From an uncultured Planctomycetaceae bacterium (GTDB lineage: Bacteria > Planctomycetota > Planctomycetia > Pirellulales > Pirellulaceae), in contig CALELC010000659.1 in assembly GCA_937904535.1 (NCBI GenBank), positions 1-18,496 of the forward strand: a stretch of 18,496 nt of DNA, written 5' to 3'. A program made the position numbers and the translations under genes. This document shows, one piece after another, positions 6,350 through 13,991 of this stretch (position 1 is the first letter of the stretch; each line of letters opens with the position of its first letter). The notes beneath the pieces were generated by a model. It saw nothing but the letters and a program-made list of their open reading frames with translations, did not search any database and was not told the origin of the DNA.

Positions 6350-7815
6350 TCCAGCGGATGGTTGCTGAGCAATTTGACGTCATCCGAGTCGCTGATCACA
6401 CGGCCGTTTTTGCCGGCGCCTAGGAGATTGTCGCTGATCACATTGACGCCGAGCGGCGAGCGGATCTCGATCGCCGCGAGCATCCGGCCTGGCTGTTTGC
6501 GTTCGACAATGGTGTTGCCCGATAGCCGCACGTTCCGGCTTTCGCTCGCCCAGATACCGCGGACCTGCGGCTCCAAAATCTGGCAGTCGCTGATCGTCAC
6601 TTCCCGGCTTCCAAAGATTTCGATCGCGCCACCTTGCTGCTCATCGCCCGCGGCGGAATTGTCGAGGATCAACCCGCTGAGCACGATCCCATCGCAATCG
6701 CGCAGCGTGATTCCATTGGTGAACCCGCGGCCCGTGTTGTGACTTTGGTCCATTGAGTTTTGGCCGATCACAATGTGTTCGCTGCTTTCGATGACCAGCG
6801 AACGCTGCTTGCCGGAATAGATGTGATTGCCGCTGATCGCGATCCCGCGACACCGCACAAGGTGAATGTTGACCTCTTGATTGCCGATCAAGTTGCCGCT
6901 GATCGTCCACAACCCCATCGGCGTGGGATGCGTCGGCTGTTCGGCCCCGATGAAGCGAATGTTGGCGCCGCCGCGGCTGTCGCGAGCTTGGATCGTGTTG
7001 CTGGCGATCGTGCCTTCGGCAACCGTGCCATTGCGGATGTCGAACCAGATATCGGCTGACTCCTCGGCTTCAGTGTCATAGTTGTATTCGATGTCGTTGC
7101 CGGTGATCTGAAAATTGCGGATCTCGCCATCGAGCACTTTGATCCCGCCCCGCTTGCAGTAGCTGATGTGGCTGCCCTGAATGATGCTTTGGTGCAGGTT
7201 GACGCGGTCAAAAAACACGCCGATGCCTGAGCAGTTGTAGATGTGGCACGCATCGATCAGCAGGTTGCGGTTATTCTCGCTGAGGATCACGCCATGGCGG
7301 ACTTCGCGGATTTGCACTCCGTGCAGTGACGGTTGCATCACGCGGATGAACTCGATGCCATCAGCCTCGGGATGTTCACCGATGATTTCGAGCCCGCTGA
7401 CCTGTGGGCTGCGCTGCCGCTGCCAGACTTCGGGGGCGAAGCCGGACGGGGCCGCGGAACGCGTGTGGGTACCGACAAACCGGAACGCCGGTCCTGGCCC
7501 CGCCATCACCACGCGACCTACACCGCCCCGCCCACTGAGGCTCGTGCGGTTGTACTTCTCCAGATCGATTTCGATCGTGCGGGTGATGCGGAAGTCACCG
7601 CGAGGAAACTCAATTTGACCATCCGTGTTTTCAGCGATCGCACGCTCGATCGACTCCGTGTCGTCAGCTTCACCATCGCCGACGGCCCCAAACTCGCGGA
7701 CATCGGCTGCGACTACGGTCGATTCTGGGGTAGCCCCTGTGAATACCCCAGCGACAGCACACCAGCAGATGAAGCGCACAAGACATTGCGGCAAAGTCAG
7801 ACGGTGGTGGATCAT
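6346..7815 (-). CDS. exported right-handed parallel beta-helix protein (pectate lyase superfamily)
   Basis: A 489-aa protein from the ATG at 7815, chosen because it gives an N-terminal signal sequence (hydrophobic about 11-28, cleavage near VVAAD). Residues 39-60 (VREFGAVGDGEADDTESI) match the opening of the Pectate_lyase_3 / GH28-like beta-helix families. Next come many short repeats with I-x-x-N-x-I turns (ITGNDIEYN, IASNTIQA, ISGNLIGN, ISGNHIYS, LSGNTIVE, ISDNLLG), the rungs of a right-handed helix. Such proteins bind or cleave acidic polysaccharides, but no catalytic triad can be assigned, so the activity is unknown. The frame is open upstream to 8052, but that part lacks protein character. 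It follows tctA by 269 nt on the same strand and ends overlapping the convergent pcm gene by 4 nt. Confidence 0.85.
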   Translation of the reverse strand: MIHHRLTLPQCLVRFICWCAVAGVFTGATPESTVVAADVREFGAVGDGEADDTESIERAIAENTDGQIEFPRGDFRITRTIEIDLEKYNRTSLSGRGGVGRVVMAGPGPAFRFVGTHTRSAAPSGFAPEVWQRQRSPQVSGLEIIGEHPEADGIEFIRVMQPSLHGVQIREVRHGVILSENNRNLLIDACHIYNCSGIGVFFDRVNLHQSIIQGSHISYCKRGGIKVLDGEIRNFQITGNDIEYNYDTEAEESADIWFDIRNGTVAEGTIASNTIQARDSRGGANIRFIGAEQPTHPTPMGLWTISGNLIGNQEVNIHLVRCRGIAISGNHIYSGKQRSLVIESSEHIVIGQNSMDQSHNTGRGFTNGITLRDCDGIVLSGLILDNSAAGDEQQGGAIEIFGSREVTISDCQILEPQVRGIWASESRNVRLSGNTIVERKQPGRMLAAIEIRSPLGVNVISDNLLGAGKNGRVISDSDDVKLLSNHPLD

Positions 7816-7941
7816 CAGCAGAACAGCCTTGGAGAGGTGACGGACAGATGAAAATGGCCCGTCTACTGTAGCGGATCTAGCGACGGTCGACGGCCATCGC
7901 AACAGCATGTTCGTGACGTCGGGCTTCCTCGCTTCCATGGT

Positions 7942-8033
7942 TCGCTCATCACTGATTGCCCGTGGCTCGCGCTCCAAGCGGAGTGAGCTTGGTGCAGTCC
8001 CTTGAGCTGCCGCTCGCCGAGTGAGTGATGCGA
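7942..8033 (-). promoter_or_regulatory. nested inverted repeats in the tctA / beta-helix gap
   Basis: TCGCTCATCACT (7942-7953) can pair with AGTGATGCGA (8024-8033) except for two unpaired bases. Inside lies a second stem: GCT (7965-7967) and CGCTCC (7970-7975) pair with GGAGTG (7980-7985) and AGC (7986-7988) around an AAGC loop. On the transcribed strand this could be a structured 5' leader of the beta-helix mRNA or a 3' end of the TTT transporter transcript. No U-tract is present. A smaller stem (TCGGC 8065-8069 with GCCGA 8078-8082) lies just after the tctA stop. The rest of the 7816-8084 gap shows no gene. Confidence 0.35.
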
Positions 8034-8084
8034 TGGACGGGTAGCGAAGCAATACACGATGTGCTCGGCAGAGGACCGCCGAAC

Positions 8085-9602
8085 TTAGACTTCGCTGTCA
8101 CCCGCTGCCAGCAGGCGGCTGCTCCGGTGAGCAGAGACGGCAACACTCAGCCAAACCAACAGACAAACCAGCGCCAGGCCAGCCGCCACCGGGCGATCGA
8201 CGAACGCCCACAGTGAACCATCGCCGCCCGCCAACGTTTGTACAAAACGCTCTTCAAGCGGTCCGCCGAGAATCATGCCCAGCACCAGAGCACCGATCGA
8301 AATCTTCCACCGCTCACAAGCGAGTCCCAACAGCCCAAATCCGAACATCAACCAGACATCGAACAGACTGCCACCGACCGCATAGGCCCCGACAATGCAC
8401 AGCAGCACGATCACGGGTAGCAACACGCGGCGAGGGATCCGCATGATCAGGCCACCGGTTCGAATTGCCAGCATGCCAACGGGCAACAACACCAGGTTCG
8501 CCAGGATAAAGATCAGATACAAGCTAAAAACCAGCACTCCTTGCGTCTCAAAGATCTCCGGCCCCGGTTTCAGGTTTTTCATATACAACACGCCGATGAC
8601 GATCGCCGTCACCGAATCACCGGGAATGCCAAACACCAACGCAGGAATCCAAGCTCCCGCCAAGGATGCTGAGTTGGCGGCCGATGCATCGGCGAGGCAT
8701 TCCGTTGAACCTTTGCCATACTGCTCCGGTGTACGGCTGCGTCGTTTCGAAACGGCAGCCGAAACCCAAGATGCGATATCGGCTCCCGCACCTGGCAGGA
8801 TTCCAATCAAGGCGCCCAGCGTGCTCGAACGCATCCACGCCAGAATTCGCGTCGGAAACAAGCTGAGCGCCGGACCGAGCAGCGAGCGCGCTTGCACCGC
8901 CGCGGTAGGAGCCGTCAACGAGCGATCTAGCCCCAGTGATCCACGCAGTACCTCGGACAGGCCGAACAGCCCAATCATCGCCGGAATAAAGCTAATCCCC
9001 TGAAACAGTTCCGGTTGGCCGAATACGAACCTGGCTTGGCCGTGCACGGCGCTCAGTCCCACGGTTGAGAACAACAGCCCGATCAACAAGCCAAGCAACG
9101 ACCGCGCTACCGACGAACCGCCGACGATCACAGCGCAACTGATCCCCATCAGGTACAGCCAAAAATACTCGGCAACGCTGAACCAACTGGCGCATCGCGC
9201 CAACTGATTGCCTAGCAGCATGAGTACCAGTGCTCCAAACAAGCCACCGGTGACGCTGAACCACAACATGATCCCCAGTGCCGTGGGGGCTTCACCGCGC
9301 TGCGCCAGCAGGTACGCGTCATCAGCATAGGCAGCCGATGCCGGTGTGCCCGGAATCCGCATCAAGGTCGTGGGAATGTCGCCAGCGAAAATCGCGCATG
9401 CGACCATCGTGACAATCGCCGCTAGCGCCGGCAGCGGTTCGAGCCAAAACGTCATCGGCACGAACAACGCCACGCCCATCGTCGCCGTCAGTCCCGGCAT
9501 CGCGCCCAGAAACACGCCGTAGAACGCCGCGACGATCACCACGCCCCAAATCATCGGGTCGAGAAAAATCTGCTGCGCCGCTGGGAGCACCGTTTCGCTC
9601 AA
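8085..9602 (-). CDS. tctA: TctA family large permease subunit of a TTT transporter
   Basis: A 505-aa membrane protein with about 11-12 helices. It is the large channel subunit of a tripartite tricarboxylate-type (TTT) secondary importer in the inner membrane. Family hallmarks are AMPGLTATMGVALFVPMTF (34-52) and the IPGTPASAAYADDAYLLAQ region (83-101). The second inverted half is recognisable around LGALIGILPGAGADIASWV and the repeat IPGDSVTAIVIG. I place the start at the TTG at 9602: it lies one base after the TGA of the upstream tctC-tctB gene, has GGAG seven bases upstream, and gives the usual family length. A longer form from a TTG at 9653 would overlap the upstream coding end without need. 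The substrate cannot be read from the sequence; TTT systems carry citrate, other carboxylates, terephthalate and related anions. Confidence 0.93.
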   Translation of the reverse strand: MSETVLPAAQQIFLDPMIWGVVIVAAFYGVFLGAMPGLTATMGVALFVPMTFWLEPLPALAAIVTMVACAIFAGDIPTTLMRIPGTPASAAYADDAYLLAQRGEAPTALGIMLWFSVTGGLFGALVLMLLGNQLARCASWFSVAEYFWLYLMGISCAVIVGGSSVARSLLGLLIGLLFSTVGLSAVHGQARFVFGQPELFQGISFIPAMIGLFGLSEVLRGSLGLDRSLTAPTAAVQARSLLGPALSLFPTRILAWMRSSTLGALIGILPGAGADIASWVSAAVSKRRSRTPEQYGKGSTECLADASAANSASLAGAWIPALVFGIPGDSVTAIVIGVLYMKNLKPGPEIFETQGVLVFSLYLIFILANLVLLPVGMLAIRTGGLIMRIPRRVLLPVIVLLCIVGAYAVGGSLFDVWLMFGFGLLGLACERWKISIGALVLGMILGGPLEERFVQTLAGGDGSLWAFVDRPVAAGLALVCLLVWLSVAVSAHRSSRLLAAGDSEV

Positions 9603-9603
9603 C

Positions 9604-11067
9604 TCACCACTCCAAAAAACCGCGCGGCAAAGGAACCCGCAGCAACAGACCAAAGACTTGATAGGTCACCAGCGCGGTCAGCACTGCCACGCTGAGAGCG
9701 ACCGGAAGGCGAACACGAAAAGCGCACAGCAGACCGGCGAGCATCACCATCGCAGTGGTGACAAACCCCAGCGGCTCGGACGCAACGATATAAAAAATCA
9801 CCGCCACGGCCACGGCGACAGGATAGCCAAAGCGGTTTTGCGCCCCCGCGGAGCCCGCCGGTTCCGCTCCATCACCAGCAGCGGCTTCCACCGCACCGGC
9901 TGGCGAAGTCTCGCCAATCATTACCGCCTGCTCGCGCCAAAGTTCGATACTCACAACCACCAGCACCACCACCAAGCCGATGGCGACGATTGTCGGAAAC
10001 ATCAGCGGCCCGAAGTGTTCGCCGCTGACCCCGCGGAGCGCCTCGCTGGTCAAGATGTCTCCGAACAAGCGGTCCTGACGCTGGAGCGTCTGCGCAAACT
10101 CCGCGGGAGCTTCCAGCGAAATGTCAAATCCAGCGGCGGCCATGAAGTCGCGAAACGACTCGGTCGCCGTCACCCGTGCCAACGCATCGCCCAGCACCTG
10201 CAGTCGTTCCGGCGGCGTCTCCCGCGGCGCCGCAATCCCCCGCCAGCCCGCAATGCTCCAGTCGTGAGCTTGCTCCTGAAAGGTCGGTACGTCTTCAAAG
10301 CCGCTGATCCGTTCGTCGGACATCACCCCGAGGCAACGCACTTGAGCGTCGAGCACTGCGTCGGCCTCCGGCAATGAGCAGCACAGGAAGTCAATTCCTC
10401 CGGCCAACAGCTCCTGAATCGACGGTCCGGCTCCGTTGATCGACACCCAGTTCACCGCATCCGGAGCCAGTCCGCGACGGTCGAGCCAGCCCGCAGTTGC
10501 GATGTGCCAGATCCCTCCGTACGCCGTGCCACTCGCCTTGAGTTTCTTACCGCTGGCGGCTGCCGAGTCGATCGCCGCCTGCAGATCGTCGAGCGATTGA
10601 AAAACGCTGTCTTTGCGGACAAATAGGGCGGCCGGATCGCGATTGAGCAGCTGCAGCGGCGCGAAATCTTCATGCGTGACGCTTGTCAGCCCCCGCCAGT
10701 GCAACATGCTCAGCTCGACGGTGATCATCGTCAGCGTGTAACCGTCGGCTCGAGCGACCGCACCGCGGGTATGCCCGGTGACACCGCTGCCACCGATCGC
10801 GTTGATCACGTTGACCGGCACCCCCAATTCCGATTCCAACTGCGCAGCCACTTGCCGCGCCACCCGGTCGGTGCCACCGCCGGCAGACCAGGGACAAATC
10901 AACGAAATCGGCTGATTGGGAAACTCGCGTTCGGCCGAACAGCCGAGTGCAAACAGCAGCAGACCGAGCGCAACGCTGACAAACGAGTTGCCGATCCACG
11001 ACCTGCTTAACCAGCGCACTTGCGGCGGACGAGAGGGCGGAACGGCGAGTTTGCGACGAAGAATCAT
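9604..11067 (-). CDS. fused TctC solute-binding lipoprotein and TctB small membrane subunit
   Basis: A 487-aa protein. Residues about 20-43 form a lipoprotein signal (FALGC, C43). Residues about 47-335 are a TctC/Bug-type binding protein: FPNQPISLICPWSAGGGTD (49-67), GGSGVTGHTRGA (92-103), and later SINGAGPSIQELLAGGIDFL and WRGIAAPRETPPERL. From about 352 the sequence turns into TctB (DUF1468): a GPLMFP motif (353-358) and a helix to about 376, then a Gly/Ala-rich linker (384-412), then helices at about 414-430, 434-451 and 454-478 ending RVPLPRGFLEW. Free TctC and TctB normally come from two genes. GPxxFP in TctB usually follows its first helix, so that helix seems replaced by the binding domain. 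The frame is unbroken. The gene starts 18 nt after the sialidase stop and is followed one base later by tctA. Confidence 0.88.
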   Translation of the reverse strand: MILRRKLAVPPSRPPQVRWLSRSWIGNSFVSVALGLLLFALGCSAEREFPNQPISLICPWSAGGGTDRVARQVAAQLESELGVPVNVINAIGGSGVTGHTRGAVARADGYTLTMITVELSMLHWRGLTSVTHEDFAPLQLLNRDPAALFVRKDSVFQSLDDLQAAIDSAAASGKKLKASGTAYGGIWHIATAGWLDRRGLAPDAVNWVSINGAGPSIQELLAGGIDFLCCSLPEADAVLDAQVRCLGVMSDERISGFEDVPTFQEQAHDWSIAGWRGIAAPRETPPERLQVLGDALARVTATESFRDFMAAAGFDISLEAPAEFAQTLQRQDRLFGDILTSEALRGVSGEHFGPLMFPTIVAIGLVVVLVVVSIELWREQAVMIGETSPAGAVEAAAGDGAEPAGSAGAQNRFGYPVAVAVAVIFYIVASEPLGFVTTAMVMLAGLLCAFRVRLPVALSVAVLTALVTYQVFGLLLRVPLPRGFLEW

Positions 11068-11085
11068 GACATCCCGTTTCAGAGC

Positions 11086-12249
11086 TTACGGCTTCGCTTC
11101 GCCACCTGATGCGTCACTTACCAGTTGCCGCAATCGCGCTGCAGGCGACACCGGCCGGCCAGCGACAACGTCGGCTTCCGTGAAACTCGCCATCAAAATG
11201 TGACGCTCGCCGGTACGGCTGTAGTCATAGATGATGCGAATCGTGCCGTCGGCGGACTGTTGACCGTCGGGATACGAGACACCGCTGCGTTCGTCGAGCA
11301 ACAGGCCACCGCTCCAGCTTTGACCATCGTCCGTCGAGAGGAACGCCGTCAAGTGCGAGCGTCCCGCCGCGCGGTCGAGCTCGCCGTGCTTGACCAGCAA
11401 TAAATTGCCCGATTGCAACCGGCTGATAAAGAACCGGGCACTCGGATGCGCCAGTGGTGTCCGTGAAACCTCGGGCCAGGTTTTCCCGCGATCGCGTGAG
11501 ATACTTTCGCCGATTCCATAGTTCGTGCGGACGAGCATCCACAGCGAACCGTCGCGTCGCTCGACAAACAGGTGTTCATCGAACACCCGATTTTCGGGCG
11601 GCACATTGGCGGCACCGCGAATCGCCCAGTTCTGCCCTGCATCCGTCGAGACGACCATTTTGGCACTCTCGTCGGTTTTGCGCCAGGTGGACGCCGGCAA
11701 CACCCACTCACCGCTGCTGAGCACGATTGGCTTGCACATCATCACACCATCGGTCGCACGAATCGGCCGGCTGGGGCTCGGTTCGGCGGATTCTGGATCC
11801 GCAATTTCCACATACCAGACTCCACCGAGCGTTGCGTCGTGCTGACGGGCCTGCGCCCAGAACCACCGCAGCTTGCCATCGGGCGCGACCCACAGCTCGG
11901 GATCAAACGCTCGCACGGGGCCATCGCCGTCGGGATCCACGACCAAGACTTCCTGCCAGGATTTGCCATCGTCGCTGCTGGTGCTCAGCACGACATAGTT
12001 GTTGTGGTCTTCGCCGGGCGTCTTGCCTGCGTACCACGTCGCCCACAAGCGGCCCTGAGGCGAATTGGCCAAGCTCGGGATCCCTTGGAAGGCCCGTGCA
12101 TCAACGGCATGCTCAGCCTGCGGCGGGCCGATGTACTTGGCAGGCTGCAGAAAATCTTCATCCGCCGCTCGCGCATCTGCGCTGAGCACTAGCAGCCCCG
12201 GAAGTAAGACCAACGGAATCCACCGCAGGTAGCAATGCCGAGTATTCAT
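11086..12249 (-). CDS. exported sialidase-like (BNR/Asp-box) beta-propeller
   Basis: A 387-aa protein from the ATG at 12249, chosen because a signal peptide follows at once (WIPLVLLPGLLVL, cleavage near ARA-AD, residue 28/29); an ATG four codons upstream is equally possible. Four Asp-box repeats mark propeller blades: SSDDGKSW (91-98), STDAGQNW (201-208), SRDRGKTW (251-258) and STDDGQSW (305-312). Conserved parts of planctomycete sialidase-like proteins are visible: GIPSLANSPQGRLWATWYAG, FDPELWVAPDG and VSYPDGQQSADGTIRIIYDY. Candidate catalytic residues are present (Y326 in SYPDG, Y341 in IYDY), but true sialidase activity is unproven, since most BNR_2 relatives are uncharacterised. It sits 18 nt before the tctC-tctB fusion and is the first gene of that unit. 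Confidence 0.88.
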   Translation of the reverse strand: MNTRHCYLRWIPLVLLPGLLVLSADARAADEDFLQPAKYIGPPQAEHAVDARAFQGIPSLANSPQGRLWATWYAGKTPGEDHNNYVVLSTSSDDGKSWQEVLVVDPDGDGPVRAFDPELWVAPDGKLRWFWAQARQHDATLGGVWYVEIADPESAEPSPSRPIRATDGVMMCKPIVLSSGEWVLPASTWRKTDESAKMVVSTDAGQNWAIRGAANVPPENRVFDEHLFVERRDGSLWMLVRTNYGIGESISRDRGKTWPEVSRTPLAHPSARFFISRLQSGNLLLVKHGELDRAAGRSHLTAFLSTDDGQSWSGGLLLDERSGVSYPDGQQSADGTIRIIYDYSRTGERHILMASFTEADVVAGRPVSPAARLRQLVSDASGGEAKP

Positions 12250-12602
12250 GAGCAGGACCATCGAAGTGAACGAGGCGGGGGACAGCGGCAGGCATCGCTG
12301 CAGCGATCGCCAGCAAGGGTAACTGCTCGGCCACAGCAACGATGGGTTGGCCATGATAACGCCTTCGCCGAGCTCGCTCCACGACCCCAGCGCAACTTCG
12401 GCCACCTCTGCAGCCCATCTTCCCTTGGGGTAAAATCCCTGCAAATCGAGGAATCTTACAAGCACCGAAGTAGTCGGCGGGTGCCCCGTGGCTTAACCTG
12501 CCCCAGGTGACGCCACCATTGAAACAGCCGTCGGTGGCCAGCGACAAGAGATTGCCAGCTACTCTTGCAATTCCCCTTCGGCAGCGAGGACCGTGTGCAA
12601 CG
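12250..12602. promoter_or_regulatory. 353-nt divergent intergenic region before the sialidase and AAA+ genes
   Basis: This gap separates the divergent sialidase-TTT unit and the AAA+ unit, so both promoters should lie here. A TAAAAT at 12431-12436 resembles a -10 element for the + strand, but the matching -35 is poor. The AAA+ frame is open back to a GTG at 12507, and the - strand frame is open upstream of the sialidase start, but neither extension looks like protein. GAGGA at 12586-12590 is a loose Shine-Dalgarno site for the ATG at 12603. I see no RNA gene or repeat. Confidence 0.35.
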
Positions 12603-13991
12603 ATGAGTGAGATCGAGCAGACGTTAGCAATGCTCCGCGATGCGGTACGACTAGCACCTGATAACATGGCGTTGGTCGAACACTACGTGCGCAGCCTGCT
12701 GCAATTGACGCGTTATGACGAAGCAGAACAGTTTTTGAAGGAATCTTTAGCATCCGCTGGCGACTCGCCGCAGCGGAAGTTGTTGCTCGCCGAGGTGTTT
12801 TACCGCCAGGGCAAGAACTCCCATGCCATGGCGATTGTGGAGACGCTCTCCAATCCTCAGCGGCCCTATCCTCCAGCCCTGGTGCTGCATGCCAAACTGC
12901 TGTATCGCAACGGTGACGTGCGTCGCGCGGTGCAGGAGTATAAGCAAGCCGTTGAACATGATGAATCCTTAGCCGATGCGGAGTTCGCCAGCCTGCTTGG
13001 CATCCGCACAACCACGCCAGAGGATGATGATTTTTGGCGTGGCGATGATGCGATTGATGATGGCGATGAAATCATCGATGGTCGCTTGCGGCAAGCACAT
13101 GACCACGACGAACCCGCGATCGATGAACGCAAGCTGGAACGACCACAAATCAAGTTCGAAGATGTCGGCGGCATGGACGCGGTCAAAGAGCAGATTCGCG
13201 TCAAAATCATCTTCCCGATTACCCATGCCGAAATGTTTGCGGCTTATGGCAAACAAGCGGGCGGTGGCATCTTGATGTATGGTCCACCCGGCTGCGGCAA
13301 GACGTACCTGGCACGCGCCACTGCCGGCGAAGTCGATGCCCGCTTCCTGTCAATCGGCATCAACGATGTACTCGACATGTGGGTCGGCAACAGTGAGCGG
13401 AATCTCGGCCAGTGGTTCCAGCAAGCGCGTCGTAATCGGCCATGCGTGTTGTTTTTTGATGAAGTTGATGCACTCGGAGCAAGTCGCAGCGACATGCGAC
13501 AGAGCGCTGGACGGCACCTTGTCAATCAATTTCTGGCCGAGATGGATGGCGTGCAAAGCAGCAACGAAGGCGTGTTGATTTTGGGGGCCACCAATGCTCC
13601 CTGGCACGTCGACAGCGCCTTTCGCCGGCCAGGGCGGTTTGATCGCGTGTTGTTTGTGCCACCGCCGGATCAAGCCGCGCGCGTTGAAATCTTGCGTATC
13701 CTATTGCAAGGCAAGCCAACCCTTGACATCGATCTCCCGAAGCTTGCTTCCAAGACCTCCGATTTCTCCGGTGCTGATTTAAAAGCGATTGTCGATACGG
13801 CAATCGAAGCCAAATTGCATGAAGCGGTGCGCACCGGCAAGCCGACCCCACTTACAACGAAGGACTTGCTCGCAGCACTCAAGCAAGTCCACTCCACCAC
13901 TCGCGAATGGTTTGCTACGGCGCGAAATCATGCTTTGTATGCCAACCAAGGCGGCATCTATGACGACATCTTGCAGTACCTAAAACTATAA
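12603..13991 (+). CDS. TPR-AAA+ ATPase, p97/Vps4-like
   Basis: A 462-aa protein. Residues 1 to about 135 are helical TPR-type repeats (DAVRLAPDNMALVEHYVRSL, KLLLAEVFYRQGKNSHAMAI, PALVLHAKLLYRNGDVRRAV). An acidic linker (138-160, rich in Asp/Glu) follows. The AAA core runs about 183-405: FEDVGGMDAVKEQI (185-198), Walker A GPPGCGKT (227-234), Walker B VLFFDE (282-287), sensor 1 GATN (328-331) and the arginine-finger region FRRPGRFDR (340-348). All catalytic residues are intact. A small helical lid follows, and the end WFATARNHALYANQGG..YDDILQYL matches the C-terminus of bacterial p97/Vps4-like AAA proteins. Such ATPases unfold or remodel protein complexes; the substrate is unknown. The stop overlaps the next start (TAATG), so it is coupled to the membrane TPR gene. 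Confidence 0.92.
   Translation: MSEIEQTLAMLRDAVRLAPDNMALVEHYVRSLLQLTRYDEAEQFLKESLASAGDSPQRKLLLAEVFYRQGKNSHAMAIVETLSNPQRPYPPALVLHAKLLYRNGDVRRAVQEYKQAVEHDESLADAEFASLLGIRTTTPEDDDFWRGDDAIDDGDEIIDGRLRQAHDHDEPAIDERKLERPQIKFEDVGGMDAVKEQIRVKIIFPITHAEMFAAYGKQAGGGILMYGPPGCGKTYLARATAGEVDARFLSIGINDVLDMWVGNSERNLGQWFQQARRNRPCVLFFDEVDALGASRSDMRQSAGRHLVNQFLAEMDGVQSSNEGVLILGATNAPWHVDSAFRRPGRFDRVLFVPPPDQAARVEILRILLQGKPTLDIDLPKLASKTSDFSGADLKAIVDTAIEAKLHEAVRTGKPTPLTTKDLLAALKQVHSTTREWFATARNHALYANQGGIYDDILQYLKL

Noticed and set aside
7816..8052. N-terminal extension of the beta-helix protein
   Set aside because: It would bury the signal peptide behind 79 residues of low protein character; the gap holds inverted repeats instead.
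8395..10377. + strand frames opposite tctA and the tctC-tctB fusion
   Set aside because: Basic, His/Arg-rich translations with no family features, typical antisense shadows of GC-rich genes.
9604..11067. Fusion considered as a sequencing frameshift joining tctC and tctB
   Set aside because: The junction residues are protein-like, and the TctB part lacks the first helix that a separate gene would need, so simple readthrough of two intact genes does not explain it.
12507..12602. GTG start 32 codons upstream for the AAA+ gene
   Set aside because: The added residues are not protein-like; the ATG at 12603 has a loose GAGGA site and starts directly in a helix.
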